Positions 5,662 to 6,916 of a DNA stretch of 6,916 bases are shown here, in pieces. Below the pieces are notes generated by a model that worked only from the letters and a program-made list of their open reading frames with translations, ran no database searches and was not told the DNA's origin. Within the stretch, counting starts at the first letter, position 1. Each line of letters starts with the position of its first letter. The DNA comes from Conexibacter sp. (GTDB taxonomy: Bacteria > Actinomycetota > Thermoleophilia > Solirubrobacterales > Solirubrobacteraceae): contig JAOPZP010000407.1 in assembly GCA_025964055.1 (NCBI GenBank), positions 1 through 6,916 on the forward strand. Reading direction: 5' to 3'. Position numbers and translations under genes: made by a program.

Positions 5662-6916
5662 CCATCGTGCGCTTCGCTCCCGCCCGGCGCCTGCGCGGCA
5701 CGGTCACGCCGCCGGCCGACAAGTCGATCTCGCACCGCGCCGCGATCCTCGGCGCGATGGCCGCCGAGCCCGTCCGCGTCCGCAACTACCTGCACGCCGA
5801 GGACACGACCTCGACGCTGAACGCCATGCGCACCCTGGGCGCGCTGATCACCGTCGACGGCGCCGAGGTCGTCATCCGCGGGACCGGCCTGCGCGACACC
5901 GCGGTGGTCGACGGCACCATCGACGTCGGCAACGCCGGCACGCTGATGCGCCTGCTGCCGGGCTGGCTCGCCGGGCAGGAGGGCCGCTCGTACACGTTGG
6001 ACGGCGACGCGTCGATCCGCCGCCGGCCGGTCGACCGCATCGCCGAGCCGCTGACGCGCATGGGCGCGCAGATCGAGGCGACCGACGGGCGGCTGCCGCC
6101 GTTCACCGTGCATGGCGCGCGCCTGCGCTCGATCGCCTACGACCTGCCCGTCGCCAGCGCGCAGGTCAAGAGCTGCGTGCTGCTCGCCGGCCTGATGGCC
6201 GACGGCGCGACGACCGTCCTGGAGCCCGCGCCGTCGCGCGACCACACCGAGCGGATGCTCGCCGCCGCCGGCGTCACCGTGCACCGCAACGGCCGCCACG
6301 TGACGGTCACCAACGTGGACGAGCTGACGCTCGACGACGTCGTCGTGCCCGGCGACCCGTCGTCGGCCGCGTTCATGATCGCCGCGGGCGTGCTGGTCGG
6401 CGGCTCCCGGATCCAGGTCCTGGGCAGCGGCACCAACTGGACGCGCACGGGCTTTCACCGGATCCTCGAGCGCATGGGCGGCATCGTCGTCGGCGAGCTC
6501 GAGGAGGCGCCGGGCGACGAGGTCGTCCCCTACGAGCCGATGGGCGACCTCGATGTCGCGCACGGCCCGCTGGTCGGCACGACGGTCGACGCCGAAGAGG
6601 TCCCGCTGGCGATCGACGAGCTGCCCCTCGTCGCCCTGCTGGGCTGCTTCGCCGAGGGCGAGACGATCGTCGGCGGCGCCCAGGAGCTGCGGCTGAAGGA
6701 GTCCGACCGGATCGCCACCGTCGTCCACGGCCTCAACGCGCTCGGCGGCGACCTGGAGGCCACCGAGGACGGGTTCGTCGTGCGCGGCACGGGCGGGCTG
6801 CGCGGAGGGACCATCTCGTCGCACGGCGACCACCGGCTGGCGATGCTGGGCGCGGTGGCGGGGCTGGCGTCGGACGAGGGCGTGGAGGTCGTCGGGATGG
6901 AGGCGGCGGACGTGTC
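5658..6916 (+). CDS. aroA: 3-phosphoshikimate 1-carboxyvinyltransferase (EPSP synthase), 3' end outside window
   Basis: Transfers the enolpyruvyl group of phosphoenolpyruvate to shikimate 3-phosphate, the sixth shikimate-pathway step. 419 codons are present; the family is usually about 430 residues, so only the last short stretch is missing. K22, S23 and R27 lie in PPADKSISHRAA as in the E. coli enzyme. Further on are VGNAGTLMRLLPG (90-102), SAQVK (167-171), RDHTE (194-198), GDPSSA (232-237), NWTR (260-263), the catalytic aspartate D320 in AIDELP, K347/E348/R351 in KESDR and R393 in HGDHRLAM. The residue matching E. coli Pro101 is Leu99, and with SAQVK and RDHTE this points to the Bacillus-like subgroup (class II) rather than the E. 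coli-like one; glyphosate response cannot be read from this. The GTG start at 5658 is supported by AGGAG (5647-5651) six bases upstream. It is 40 bp after tyrA, probably in the same operon; cmk would be a typical next gene. Confidence 0.95.
   Translation, partial: MTIVRFAPARRLRGTVTPPADKSISHRAAILGAMAAEPVRVRNYLHAEDTTSTLNAMRTLGALITVDGAEVVIRGTGLRDTAVVDGTIDVGNAGTLMRLLPGWLAGQEGRSYTLDGDASIRRRPVDRIAEPLTRMGAQIEATDGRLPPFTVHGARLRSIAYDLPVASAQVKSCVLLAGLMADGATTVLEPAPSRDHTERMLAAAGVTVHRNGRHVTVTNVDELTLDDVVVPGDPSSAAFMIAAGVLVGGSRIQVLGSGTNWTRTGFHRILERMGGIVVGELEEAPGDEVVPYEPMGDLDVAHGPLVGTTVDAEEVPLAIDELPLVALLGCFAEGETIVGGAQELRLKESDRIATVVHGLNALGGDLEATEDGFVVRGTGGLRGGTISSHGDHRLAMLGAVAGLASDEGVEVVGMEAADV

Noticed and set aside
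4535..5785. 416-codon open frame on the minus strand opposite tyrA
   Set aside because: Shadow of tyrA; no motif and no supporting context.
1..6916. Mobile element, phage genes, CRISPR array, tRNA or rRNA
   Set aside because: No transposase or integrase motifs, long terminal repeats, regularly spaced repeats or RNA gene sequences were seen; the gene content is housekeeping metabolism plus one signalling gene.

Overview
The window is very GC-rich DNA with strong G/C preference at third codon positions, GTG starts and 4-base stop/start overlaps. This suggests a high-GC actinobacterium. Thermoleophilia/Solirubrobacterales is my best guess from overall protein character, but no marker gene here proves it. 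I see no mobile elements, tRNA or rRNA genes, or CRISPR arrays.

Layout: (1) 2-370 (+) is the 3' end of an RluB/RsuA-type pseudouridine synthase gene. (2) 306-1667 (-) converges on it, overlaps its 3' end by 65 bp, and encodes a membrane protein with a degenerate GGDEF domain. (3) From 1753 to the right edge, all on the + strand, lies an aromatic amino acid block: AroH-type chorismate mutase, a HisC-family aminotransferase, type I-beta DAHP synthase (aroF), prephenate dehydrogenase with an ACT domain (tyrA) and EPSP synthase (aroA, cut by the window end). DAHP synthase opens the shikimate route, EPSP synthase is its sixth step, chorismate mutase makes prephenate, TyrA makes 4-hydroxyphenylpyruvate, and the aminotransferase could finish tyrosine and/or phenylalanine.

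The most interesting item sits in the only sizeable gap of the aro block (3231-3497). A small ORF at 3285-3347 ends in Trp-Tyr-Trp-Arg-Phe-Ser-stop, directly upstream of aroF. Its second half is written in A/T-ending codons quite unlike the rest of the window. The RNA after it can form a long-range stem starting at the leader stop codon (3343-3357 with 3411-3426) and several local hairpins before the aroF ribosome binding site. This looks like a ribosome-mediated attenuator reading Trp, Tyr and Phe supply together. The downstream enzymes also carry likely allosteric domains (ferredoxin-like domain on AroF, ACT on TyrA), so the pathway may be controlled at both expression and activity levels.

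Secondary points are a GGDEF protein with a broken active-site signature but an intact RxxD inhibitory site (a candidate c-di-GMP receptor), and a 15-codon arginine-rich mini-ORF that joins tyrA to aroA by stop/start overlaps at both ends.
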